A stretch of 64,000 nucleotides of DNA from Actinomycetota bacterium (GTDB lineage: Bacteria > Actinomycetota > Acidimicrobiia > Acidimicrobiales > Iamiaceae), in contig JAHBSO010000003.1 in the NCBI GenBank assembly GCA_019639075.1, positions 62,001 through 126,000 of the forward strand, written 5' to 3'. Positions 12,272 through 19,693 of this stretch are shown piece after piece. The notes below the pieces were generated by a model. That model ran no database searches, was not told the DNA's origin, and saw only the letters and a list, made by a program, of their open reading frames with translations. A program made the position numbers and the translations under genes. Position 1 is the first letter of the stretch. Each line of letters starts with the position of its first letter.

Positions 12272-13268
12272 CGATCCTGGACAACGCCTCGCGCAGCAAC
12301 CCGGTGTCGGCGACCTTGACCGGCTCGACGCCGTCGGGCCCGTCGAGCACGAAGGTGATCCCGCCGACCGCCTTCTTGTCACGGGAGAACAGCGCCACCA
12401 GCTCGTCGTGGTCGACCCCGTCGGGCAGGCGCATCGGCAGGTCGTAGCCGGCGACCACCGCCCGGTGCTCGTCGACCCGGCGGCCGTCGATCCTCCCCAG
12501 CATCCGGGCGAGCTCCGCCGCGTAGACCAGCCCGATCGCGACGGCCTCGCCGTGGCGCAGGTCGTAGCTTCCGGCGGTCTCGAGCGCGTGGCCGAGGGTG
12601 TGGCCGTAGTTGAGGATCGCCCGGCGACCGCCCTCGCGCTCGTCGCCGGCGACGACATCGGCCTTGCACCGCACGCACGCGGCCACCGCCTCGTCGAGCG
12701 GCAGGTCGACGAGCCCGTCGACCCCGAGGAACGCGTACTTCGCCATCTCGCCGAGCCCGTTGCGGTACTCCCGCGGCGGCAGGGTGCGGAGCACCTCGGT
12801 GTCGCAGATCACGGCGCTGGGCTGCCAGAACGCGCCCACCAGGTTCTTCCCCTCGGGCAGGTTCACCCCGGTCTTGCCCCCGATGGCGGCATCGACCTGG
12901 CCGAGCAGCGTCGTCGACACGTGCACGACCGGCACGCCACGGTGGTACACGGCGGCGGCGAACCCGGCCGTGTCGGTGACCACGCCCCCGCCCACCGCGA
13001 CCACGCAGTCGCCACGGTTGAGGCCCCACCGGGCCCAGTCGCGGCACAGGTCCTCGACCGTGCCGATGTCCTTGCCGTACTCCCCCTCGGCCATCGTGAA
13101 CACCTGGTGGTCGACGCCTGGGTCGACCTCGACCGGGATCGACGCCTGGGTCACGACCGCGACCCGTTCGACGCCGACCGGCAGCACCTCGAGCAGGCGG
13201 TGGCGGGCCCCGGGCCCGACCAGCACCGGGTAGGAGCGATCCCCCAACGGGACCTCGAGCTCGATCAT
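12267..13268 (-). CDS. aroB: 3-dehydroquinate synthase
   Basis: Second step of the shikimate pathway: NAD- and metal-dependent cyclisation of DAHP. It has 333 residues, slightly shorter than the usual 350-360. The NAD-binding GGGVVTDTAGFAAAVYHRGV segment, STTLLGQVDAAIGGKTGVNL and the metal ligands in GHTLGHALE are all visible. ATG 13268 overlaps the aroK stop (ATGA). It is the last gene of the aroC-aroK-aroB run; a strong palindrome at its 3' end marks the operon end. Confidence 0.97.
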   Translation of the reverse strand: MIELEVPLGDRSYPVLVGPGARHRLLEVLPVGVERVAVVTQASIPVEVDPGVDHQVFTMAEGEYGKDIGTVEDLCRDWARWGLNRGDCVVAVGGGVVTDTAGFAAAVYHRGVPVVHVSTTLLGQVDAAIGGKTGVNLPEGKNLVGAFWQPSAVICDTEVLRTLPPREYRNGLGEMAKYAFLGVDGLVDLPLDEAVAACVRCKADVVAGDEREGGRRAILNYGHTLGHALETAGSYDLRHGEAVAIGLVYAAELARMLGRIDGRRVDEHRAVVAGYDLPMRLPDGVDHDELVALFSRDKKAVGGITFVLDGPDGVEPVKVADTGLLREALSRIG

Positions 13269-13849
13269 CGGACCTCCAGACCGTCCAGGACCGCCGGAGG
13301 CGCCTCGCCCCGTTCGACGATCGCCTCGACCACCGATTCGGCGATCCTCCACTTCGGCTTGACCCCGGCCTCGTGGTGCGGTCGCACCTCGATCACCACG
13401 TCGGCGACCTCGCGGTAGAGGGCGTCACGGTCCTCGTACATCCGGGCGAACAGCTCCTTCGGGTCCTGCCCGTCGAGCAGCGGCCGGTGGGGCTTCTGCT
13501 GGACGCGCGACGCGAGGAACCCCGGCTCGCCGTGCAGGTAGATGGTCGTGACGTCCGGTCCGGCGAGGAGCCGCCGGTTCTCCGGGCGCAGGACGACACC
13601 GCCCCCGGCGCCGACCACGATCGGCTCGGGGTCGGCCACCAGCGCGGCGAGCAGGTCCCGCTCGGCGTCGCGGAAGCCGTCCTCGCCCGCCGCCGTGAAC
13701 CAGTCGGCGACCGAGCGGCCCGTGCGGACCTCCAGCTCGACGTCGGCGTCGACGAAGCGTCGGCCGAGCACCTTCGCCACCTTCTTGCCCACCGTCGTCT
13801 TGCCCGAGCCCATCAGGCCCACCAGCACCACGTGGGGCACCTCGCGCAC
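13265..13849 (-). CDS. aroK: Shikimate kinase
   Basis: Phosphorylates shikimate with ATP; 194 residues from GTG 13849. The P-loop GLMGSGKTT is at 11-19, the DAD shikimate-binding motif is at 34-36, ED.FRDAE follows at 57-63, and the GAGGG motif is further on. A frame extension upstream of 13849 lies inside aroC and has no homology, so I set the start at GTG 13849, with GAGG 9 nt upstream. It is coupled to aroB and follows aroC by 11 nt. Confidence 0.95.
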   Translation of the reverse strand: MREVPHVVLVGLMGSGKTTVGKKVAKVLGRRFVDADVELEVRTGRSVADWFTAAGEDGFRDAERDLLAALVADPEPIVVGAGGGVVLRPENRRLLAGPDVTTIYLHGEPGFLASRVQQKPHRPLLDGQDPKELFARMYEDRDALYREVADVVIEVRPHHEAGVKPKWRIAESVVEAIVERGEAPPAVLDGLEVR

Positions 13850-13860
13850 GACGACCGGCC

Positions 13861-15048
13861 TCAGGTGCCGACCGGACCGTCGGCCAGCGCGGCGACGAAC
13901 GACCGGTGGTTCGCCACCATCTCGGCCACCGAGTCGCCGCCGAACTTGCGGGCCGCCTCGTCGGCGAGGGTCAACGCGACCATGTGCTCGGCGACCACGC
14001 CGCACGCCGGCACGGCAGTGACGTCGGTCCGCTCCTTGAACGACACCCCGGCCTCCTTCGACAGGACGTCGACGGTGGCCAGGCTGGGCCGGTTCAGGGT
14101 CGCCAGCGGCTTCATGGCGGCGCGCACCACGAGCGGTTCCCCCGTGGAGATCCCGCCCTCGACACCACCGGCGAGGCTGGAGGACCGCTGGTAGCCGTCG
14201 TCGGCCGACCAGGTGACGGCGTCGTGGGCCTCGCTGCCCCGGCGACCGGCCACCTCGAAGCCCTCGCCGATCTCGACGCCCTTGATCGCCTGGATGCTCA
14301 TCACCGAACGGGCCAGCGCGGCGTCGAGCTTGCGATCCCAGTGCACGTGGCTGCCGAGGCCGATCGGCACCCCGTAGGCGACCACCTCCACGACACCGCC
14401 GAGGGAATCCCCGTCCTTGGCCGCCAGCTTGATCTCCTCGATCATCGCCTCGGCCGTGGCGTCGTCGAGGCAGCGGACCTCGTTGGCGTCGACGGCCGCG
14501 AGGTCCTCGGGACGGGGCCGGATCCCGTGCGGCAGGCGGACCGGCCCCATCTGCACGACGTGGGACACGATCTCGACGCCGAGCGTGCCGAGCAGCTGCT
14601 TCGCGACCGTGCCGGCCGCCACCCGCGCCGCCGTCTCGCGGGCCGAGGCCCGCTCGAGCACGTCACGGGCATCGGTGAAGCCGTACTTCTGCATCCCGGC
14701 CAGGTCGGCGTGTCCGGGCCGGATCTGGGTCAGGGGCGCCCGGGTCGGACCGTCGACGGCCGCCGGCGACATCTCGGTGCCCCACTTCTCCGGGTTGCGG
14801 GTCCACTCGGTGTTGGCGATCTCGATGGCGACGGGCGATCCGAGCGTCCGTCCGTGGCGGACGCCACCGACGAGGGTGACGACGTCCTCCTCGAACCGCA
14901 TCCGGGGCCCGCGGCCGTAGCCGAGGCGCCGGCGGGCCAGCTCGTCGGCGATGTCCTCGGCCGCGAGCTCGAGACCTGCGGGCACGCCTTCGAGCACGAC
15001 CACCAGGGCCGCGCCGTGGGACTCTCCGGCGGTCAGGAAGCGGATCAC
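13861..15048 (-). CDS. aroC: Chorismate synthase
   Basis: Converts EPSP to chorismate with reduced FMN. It has 395 residues from GTG 15048 (MIRFLTAGESHGAALV), with the signature GESHG at residues 8-12, RPGHAD and RASARETAAR. An in-frame extension to 15087 is not conserved. It precedes aroK and follows the prepilin peptidase gene by 43 bp, the same neighbourhood as in Mycobacterium. Confidence 0.97.
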   Translation of the reverse strand: MIRFLTAGESHGAALVVVLEGVPAGLELAAEDIADELARRRLGYGRGPRMRFEEDVVTLVGGVRHGRTLGSPVAIEIANTEWTRNPEKWGTEMSPAAVDGPTRAPLTQIRPGHADLAGMQKYGFTDARDVLERASARETAARVAAGTVAKQLLGTLGVEIVSHVVQMGPVRLPHGIRPRPEDLAAVDANEVRCLDDATAEAMIEEIKLAAKDGDSLGGVVEVVAYGVPIGLGSHVHWDRKLDAALARSVMSIQAIKGVEIGEGFEVAGRRGSEAHDAVTWSADDGYQRSSSLAGGVEGGISTGEPLVVRAAMKPLATLNRPSLATVDVLSKEAGVSFKERTDVTAVPACGVVAEHMVALTLADEAARKFGGDSVAEMVANHRSFVAALADGPVGT

Positions 15049-15091
15049 GGCGGCCAACCTACCGGGCACCCCTCGGCCCGGACGCATCGAA

Positions 15092-15883
15092 CTAGCGCAG
15101 TCCGACGGCCTCGAGGATCTGGTCGCTGGCCAGGATGGCGGCCACGGCGCCGAGGGCGAGCCACGGACCGAACGGGTAGGGGCGGGACTCCCGGCGCACG
15201 GCGAGCACCGCCACGCCGACCACGAGACCGAACACGCTCGCGAAGATCAGCGAGTAGACGACCAGCACCGGCTCGATCCACCCGACCCAGATCCCGAGGA
15301 TCACCGCCAGCTTCACGTCGCCCATGCCCATGCCCTGCTTCTTCGTGACGAACTCGAAGCCGAACAGCATCACGGTGAGGAACCCGGCGTAGCCGAGCCC
15401 CGACAGGAGGGCCTGGGCGATGTGGCGACCCGGGTCGTCGGTCGTTGCGAACGACAGCACCACCACGGCGACGACCGACGCGATCATCGACGGGTAGGTG
15501 ATCCGGTTCGGCAGCAGGTACAGCTCGAGATCGATGACCGACAGGGCGAGCAGGACCGAGAAGAGCAGGGCGTAGGGCACCAGCTCCCAGGACGCCCCGA
15601 ACCGCAGCCCGGCGATCACCCACAGCACGGCGTTGCTCAGCTCGACCAACGGGTAGCCGGCCGGGATCTCGGTGCCGCAGGAACGGCACCGGCCGCGCAG
15701 CAGCACCCAGGAGACGACGGGGATGTTGTCCCGGGGCGAGATCGGCGCCTCGCACTGCGGGCACTTGGAGGGCGGTCGCAGGACCGACTCTCCCGAGGGA
15801 ACGCGGACGATCACCACGTTCAGGAACGAACCGACCGCCAGCCCGAAGAGGGCGAGCAGCGGGAGCAGGAGCGCGTTGCTCAG
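15092..15883 (-). CDS. pilD: Type IV prepilin peptidase, apparent CTG start
   Basis: A24-family aspartic peptidase of the membrane that cleaves (and in many cases N-methylates) type IV prepilins. Domains: N-terminal segment with GSFLNVVIVRVP (18-29) and two CxxC pairs (Cys41/44, Cys67/70), then the A24 peptidase with catalytic Asp118 (VIDLE) and Asp189 (GMGMGDVKLA), and six to eight membrane segments. The conserved N-terminal helix is encoded upstream of the first GTG (15819), yet no ATG, GTG or TTG exists in frame back to the previous stop. A CTG at 15883 overlaps the TGA of the upstream gene (CTGA), copying the ATGA/GTGA overlaps used elsewhere, and gives 263 residues with a normal start. 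Function is confident; the start codon is inference. Confidence 0.85.
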   Translation of the reverse strand: MSNALLLPLLALFGLAVGSFLNVVIVRVPSGESVLRPPSKCPQCEAPISPRDNIPVVSWVLLRGRCRSCGTEIPAGYPLVELSNAVLWVIAGLRFGASWELVPYALLFSVLLALSVIDLELYLLPNRITYPSMIASVVAVVVLSFATTDDPGRHIAQALLSGLGYAGFLTVMLFGFEFVTKKQGMGMGDVKLAVILGIWVGWIEPVLVVYSLIFASVFGLVVGVAVLAVRRESRPYPFGPWLALGAVAAILASDQILEAVGLR

Positions 15884-17010
15884 GGCTTGACGCTCGAGAG
15901 GAACTTCAGCAGCGAGCTGCGGTCGGCGTCATCGCCCTTGGTGCCCTCCAGGTGGTCGACCGGCGGGTTCTCGTCCCACCCGACGGCCCGGAAGGCCTCC
16001 TCGGAGGTGCCGATCTCGTCGTCCGCTCCGGTGCTCTTGGCGAGGGCGTCCCACGCCACGGCCGGATCGGTGGACGGGGCGGGCGCCTCGACGGTCGGTG
16101 CCTCGGCGACCGGTGCATCGCCGAACGGATCGATGATCCCGGCGTGCGGCTCGTAGCTCGGGTCGAGGTCGTGGTCGACGGTGGCGAGGTCCTCGCCAGC
16201 GGCATCGGCGTGGGTGAACGCCGGGGCGTCGACGGCGCCGTCTCCGTCGGCGGAGAACGCGGTGCCGGCACCCGGGAGCGGCTCCGGAAGGAGCGCGTCC
16301 TCGCTGGTCTCGAGCACCACCGGACCCTCGTCGGCGGTCAGCCGGACGAAGTCGTGGTCGTCGACCGGTTCCGGGTCGACGAGCTCGTCCACCGCCGGCG
16401 ACTCGTCGGGGAGGACCTCGTCGCCGCGGTGCTCGGTCCAGCCGTCGGCGGGGGCGCCCGCCCGGGGCTCGGAGATCAGCACCAGGCCGCCCTCGACCAT
16501 GTCCTTGACCCGCTTGCTGGCGGCCAGGTCGCTCTCGGCGAACTGGCGGGCCACGGTGTGCACGGGGGCGCCGCCGGCCAGGACGGCGAGGAGCCGCCAC
16601 TGGTCGCCGTCGATCGTGACCTCACCGGTCGCCAACTCGGGGGCCATGGTGACCCAGTGGTCGAGGGAGGGCACCACGCGGGTGACGTCCTGCCACTCGG
16701 TGTGCAGCGCCTCCGCCTCGGCCAGCGCCGCATCGACGTCCGCCGTGTCCGCATCGGCCGACGGCAGGTCGTCGTCGTCGAAGAGGAACGACCCGGCGTC
16801 GAACTGGAGGAGCTCGTAGACGATCTCGGCCGCCGACGACGCGCTCTCACGGCTCGTGACCGAGCCTCCGGCGATCGCGCCGTCACGGAACCAGACCTCG
16901 CCGGTGTGGGGCGAACCGGTCACCGCGAGGCGACCGGACTTGGCGGTACCGGCCAGCAGACGGAGCACGTCGGGAAGGGCGAACGATGCAAGGTCTCCCT
17001 GGAGTGCCAC
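15880..17010 (-). CDS. PATAN/DUF4388 domain protein
   Basis: 376 residues. The N-terminal 95 or so (MALQGDLASFALPDVLRLLA, GRLAVTG, GEVWFRDGAIAGG, AAEIVYELLQFDAGSFLF) match the PATAN/DUF4388 pattern. That domain is known from response-regulator and gliding or pilus-linked signalling proteins, where it mediates protein-protein contacts. The middle (about 110-205) looks like a winged-helix repeat of DUF4388 proteins. From about 210 to 365 the chain is acidic, Ala/Asp/Glu-rich and probably disordered. No enzyme motif is present. GTG 17010 follows GAGGAGG at 3-4 nt. It lies directly before the prepilin peptidase gene and behind a FliA-like promoter, which suggests a role in pilus-dependent motility or its regulation (inference). 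Confidence 0.8.
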   Translation of the reverse strand: MALQGDLASFALPDVLRLLAGTAKSGRLAVTGSPHTGEVWFRDGAIAGGSVTSRESASSAAEIVYELLQFDAGSFLFDDDDLPSADADTADVDAALAEAEALHTEWQDVTRVVPSLDHWVTMAPELATGEVTIDGDQWRLLAVLAGGAPVHTVARQFAESDLAASKRVKDMVEGGLVLISEPRAGAPADGWTEHRGDEVLPDESPAVDELVDPEPVDDHDFVRLTADEGPVVLETSEDALLPEPLPGAGTAFSADGDGAVDAPAFTHADAAGEDLATVDHDLDPSYEPHAGIIDPFGDAPVAEAPTVEAPAPSTDPAVAWDALAKSTGADDEIGTSEEAFRAVGWDENPPVDHLEGTKGDDADRSSLLKFLSSVKP

Positions 17011-17046
17011 GGGTCCTCCTCAGAACACAGGGTGCGTGGGACCGTC

Positions 17047-17073
17047 CCATCGGCAGGAAGCCCGGGAACTTCA
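17047..17073 (-). promoter_or_regulatory. FliA/WhiG-like promoter upstream of the PATAN-pilD pair
   Basis: The minus strand reads TGAAGTTC, 11 nt, GCCGATGG. This fits the sigma-28 pattern TAAAGTTT-N11-GCCGATAA at 12 of 16 positions with exact spacing. It lies about 36 nt before the GTG at 17010, leaving room for the GAGGAGG ribosome site. I saw no other copy in the window. Confidence 0.5.
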
Positions 17074-17109
17074 ATGGTCGGGCCGGAACGGTCCCCAGAC
17101 GCTACCCGC

Positions 17110-17964
17110 TCACGAACCCCCGCCGCGCGTCGGGCGGCCCGCCGCGGCCGACATCGCGTCGAGATCGGGTTCGACGTCGATCCACCGTCGGATCGAGAGC
17201 GCGGCCTGGTGCACGAGCATGCCCAGACCGTCGATCGCGACGGCGCCGGCCGACCGGGCGGCCCGCAGCAGCGGGGTCTCGAGCGGCTGGTACACGGCGT
17301 CGACGACGACCTGGCCGGGATGCAGCCGATCCGCCGGAACGGGCAGCGGCCCGTCCGCCCCGTCGGCCGCACCCATCCCGACCGACGTGGCGTTGACCAG
17401 GACCTCGGCGCCGGCGACGTCGCGCTGGTCGCCGACCCGACCGACCGACCCGGCGAGCTCGGCCGCCACGGTGGCGTTGCCGGCCGTGCGGTTCACCACC
17501 ACGACCTCGGCGGCGCCGGCCGCGGCGAGCGCCCAGACGATCGAGCGGGCCGCTCCCCCGGCCCCGAGCACCGCGCACCGACGCCCCGAGACGTCGACCC
17601 CGTCGGCGGCCAACGCCGCCACCAGACCCGCGCCATCGGTGTTGTCGCCGACGAGCCGGTCACCGACCCAGGCGATCGAGTTCACCGCACCGAGCGCCGC
17701 CGCGGCCGGGGTGAGCTCGTCGAGCGCCGGGATCACGTCGGCCTTGTGCGGCATCGTCACCATCAGCCCGCCGATGCCGAGCGTCCGCATCGACCGCACG
17801 GCCTCCGCGCCCAGTCCGGGCGCCACGTCGAGGGCCATGAAGCTCCAGTCGACCCCGGCGGCCTCGAACGCCGCGTTGGCGATCGCCGGCGACCGCGAGT
17901 GGCGCACCGGATGACCGATGACCGCGGCCAGCGTCGTGGTGGCCGTCGGCCGCCGGTCAGCCAC
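17110..17964 (-). CDS. aroE: Shikimate dehydrogenase
   Basis: NADPH-dependent reduction of 3-dehydroshikimate. It has 284 residues. The N-terminal GHPVRHSRSPAIANAAF shikimate-binding motif, VTMPHKADV with the catalytic Lys, DNTDGAG and the Rossmann GAGGAARSIVWAL are all present. It starts at GTG 17964, overlapping the end of mltG by 8 bp (GTGGCTGA). It belongs to the alaS-ruvX-mltG-aroE run; a new promoter 3' of it drives the PATAN-pilD pair. Confidence 0.96.
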   Translation of the reverse strand: MADRRPTATTTLAAVIGHPVRHSRSPAIANAAFEAAGVDWSFMALDVAPGLGAEAVRSMRTLGIGGLMVTMPHKADVIPALDELTPAAAALGAVNSIAWVGDRLVGDNTDGAGLVAALAADGVDVSGRRCAVLGAGGAARSIVWALAAAGAAEVVVVNRTAGNATVAAELAGSVGRVGDQRDVAGAEVLVNATSVGMGAADGADGPLPVPADRLHPGQVVVDAVYQPLETPLLRAARSAGAVAIDGLGMLVHQAALSIRRWIDVEPDLDAMSAAAGRPTRGGGS

Positions 17965-19219
17965 AGAGCTGCTTCTGGCGACAGACGGCCACGTTGCGGT
18001 TGTGCTCCTCGAGCGTGGCCGAGAACGAGTGCTCGCCCACATCGGTGAGCACGTAGTAGAGGAAGTGCGTGTCGGCCGGGTTGAACGCCGCGTCGAGCGC
18101 GTAGTCCCCCGGGGCGCCGATCGGCGTCGGCGGGAGGCCCTTGCGGCTGTTGCGGGTGTTGTAGGGCCCGTCGGTCTCCCGGTACTGGTTCGCCGTCATC
18201 CCCTCCAGCTCGGCGCCGTACTCGTCGACGGCGTCGATGCCCAGGAACGGGAACTGCCCGGTCGCGTCGGTGAGGCGGTTGTAGATCACCGAGGCGACCG
18301 TCGCGGCCTCGTCGGCCCCGGCCGCCTCGGCCTGCACCATCGACGCGACGATGAGGACGTCGTAGGTCGTGAGGTCGAGGCCGTACCGCTCGTTGAGCTC
18401 CGCGACGGCGGTCGACGGGTCGTAGGACTGCACCCGGATCTCCATCTCGTCGGCCAGCATCCCGAGCACGTCCTCGGCCGCGGCGTCGGGACGAACGTCG
18501 TAGGTGGCCGGGAAGAGCAGGCCCTCCATCGACGTCGAGCCCGAGGGCTGCAGGGTCGAGGTCACCGTGCCGTCGTCGAGGACGGCCTCCAGGGCATCGA
18601 CCGACAGCCGCGGGATCTTCTCGTGGGTCCGGGCGACGATCTCCGCCACCGTCAGACCCTCGGGCACGGTGAGCTTGACGACCTCCGCGTCGATGCTCTG
18701 GCCGGTCGGGCCGGCCGCCAGCACCTCCAGGGCCAGGTCGACCGAGGAGTTCTCCTGGAAGACGTAGGCGCCGGCCTCGAAGGGGCCGGCGTCCTTCCGG
18801 CTCGCGTAGAAGTTGAACACCATCGAGTTCGGGATCACGCCGTTGCGCTCGAGGATCGAACCGATCCCGCTGGTGGACGCCCCGCGCGGGATCTGCACCG
18901 CGATCTCGTCCCCGGGCGGGCCCGGCGGATCGAGCTGGCGGTCGTACCACCACATCACCGAGCCGGCGACGAGACCCATCGCCACGACCACCACGCCGAG
19001 GACGACGGCCCAGCGGGGCAGCTTGCCGGGATGGTCGTGGTCGTCGTCGTCCGGGTCCGACCCCCGTCGGTGACCGGAACGGTCGCGCCGAGGCGGGGTG
19101 GCCGGCCCGCGACGTCCCGGCTCGTCGTCGAGGGCGGCTCCGAGCTCGCCCGATGCATCCTCCTCGACCAGCTCCGGGTCGTCGACCCAGAGGCCGTCGT
19201 CGATGTGCTCGTCGGTCAC
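17957..19219 (-). CDS. mltG: Endolytic murein transglycosylase MltG
   Basis: Inner-membrane lytic transglycosylase that cuts nascent glycan strands. It has 420 residues: a cytosolic, acidic, disordered N-terminus (1-66), one membrane segment (about 68-91), then a LysM-like and a YceG domain. The catalytic Glu lies in VASMVQAEAAG, and the downstream NRL, YNT and GLPPTPIGAPG signatures are intact. The GTG start at 19219 lies 19 nt after ruvX. Context is the same as in Mycobacterium (alaS-ruvX-mltG-aroE). Confidence 0.94.
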   Translation of the reverse strand: MTDEHIDDGLWVDDPELVEEDASGELGAALDDEPGRRGPATPPRRDRSGHRRGSDPDDDDHDHPGKLPRWAVVLGVVVVAMGLVAGSVMWWYDRQLDPPGPPGDEIAVQIPRGASTSGIGSILERNGVIPNSMVFNFYASRKDAGPFEAGAYVFQENSSVDLALEVLAAGPTGQSIDAEVVKLTVPEGLTVAEIVARTHEKIPRLSVDALEAVLDDGTVTSTLQPSGSTSMEGLLFPATYDVRPDAAAEDVLGMLADEMEIRVQSYDPSTAVAELNERYGLDLTTYDVLIVASMVQAEAAGADEAATVASVIYNRLTDATGQFPFLGIDAVDEYGAELEGMTANQYRETDGPYNTRNSRKGLPPTPIGAPGDYALDAAFNPADTHFLYYVLTDVGEHSFSATLEEHNRNVAVCRQKQLCG

Positions 19220-19238
19220 GGGCGCGTGCTCCCGGTCG

Positions 19239-19691
19239 TCATGCGGAGGGTCCCTCGTCGTCGTGGGGAGCCGATCCGGTCCCTCGATCCAACCAATCCT
19301 GCAGGATGACGGCGGCCGCCATCATGTCGACGACCCGGCGACGGGCGCGGGCGTCGAGGTCGCCGCGCTCGCGCAGCGCCCGGTCGGCGATCCGGGTGGT
19401 GAAGCGCTCGTCGTGCACCTCGACCGGCACCGGGAGCAGCGCGGCCAGCTCGTCGCGCTCGGCCAGCACGGCCCGGGCGGCCGGGCCCAGCTCCCCCTGC
19501 AGGTCCACCGGCAGCCCCAGCAGGACGATCTCGGCCTCGTAGTCGCGGACCAGCTCGGCCAGCTCGCGGTGCAGGCGGGGACGGTCGCGGTGGCGGTCCA
19601 CCGTCGTGACCGGGGTCGCGACGCGGCCGTCCGCATCGCAGACCGCGACCCCGATGCGCTTCTCGCCCAGATCGAGCGCCAGCACCCGCAC
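19239..19691 (-). CDS. ruvX: RuvX/YqgF RNase H-fold nuclease
   Basis: RNase H-like protein implicated in 16S rRNA 5' processing and/or Holliday-junction resolution; 150 residues. The first catalytic strand ALDLGEKRIGVAV, the LLGLPVDLQGELGP motif, VHDERFTT and the terminal DMMAAAVILQDWLD carry the family's acidic residues. It starts at GTG 19691, 2 nt after the alaS stop. Confidence 0.93.
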   Translation of the reverse strand: MRVLALDLGEKRIGVAVCDADGRVATPVTTVDRHRDRPRLHRELAELVRDYEAEIVLLGLPVDLQGELGPAARAVLAERDELAALLPVPVEVHDERFTTRIADRALRERGDLDARARRRVVDMMAAAVILQDWLDRGTGSAPHDDEGPSA

Positions 19692-19693
19692 CG

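Noticed and set aside
13850..14005. N-terminal extension of shikimate kinase
   Set aside because: The extension lies inside aroC in another frame and is Arg-rich; the conserved kinase starts at GTG 13849.
17011..17109. Possible c-di-GMP riboswitch before the PATAN gene
   Set aside because: GCCGATGG and ACGCACC recall parts of GEMM RNA, but the order and the GNRA/receptor elements are missing; the FliA-like promoter explains the stretch better.
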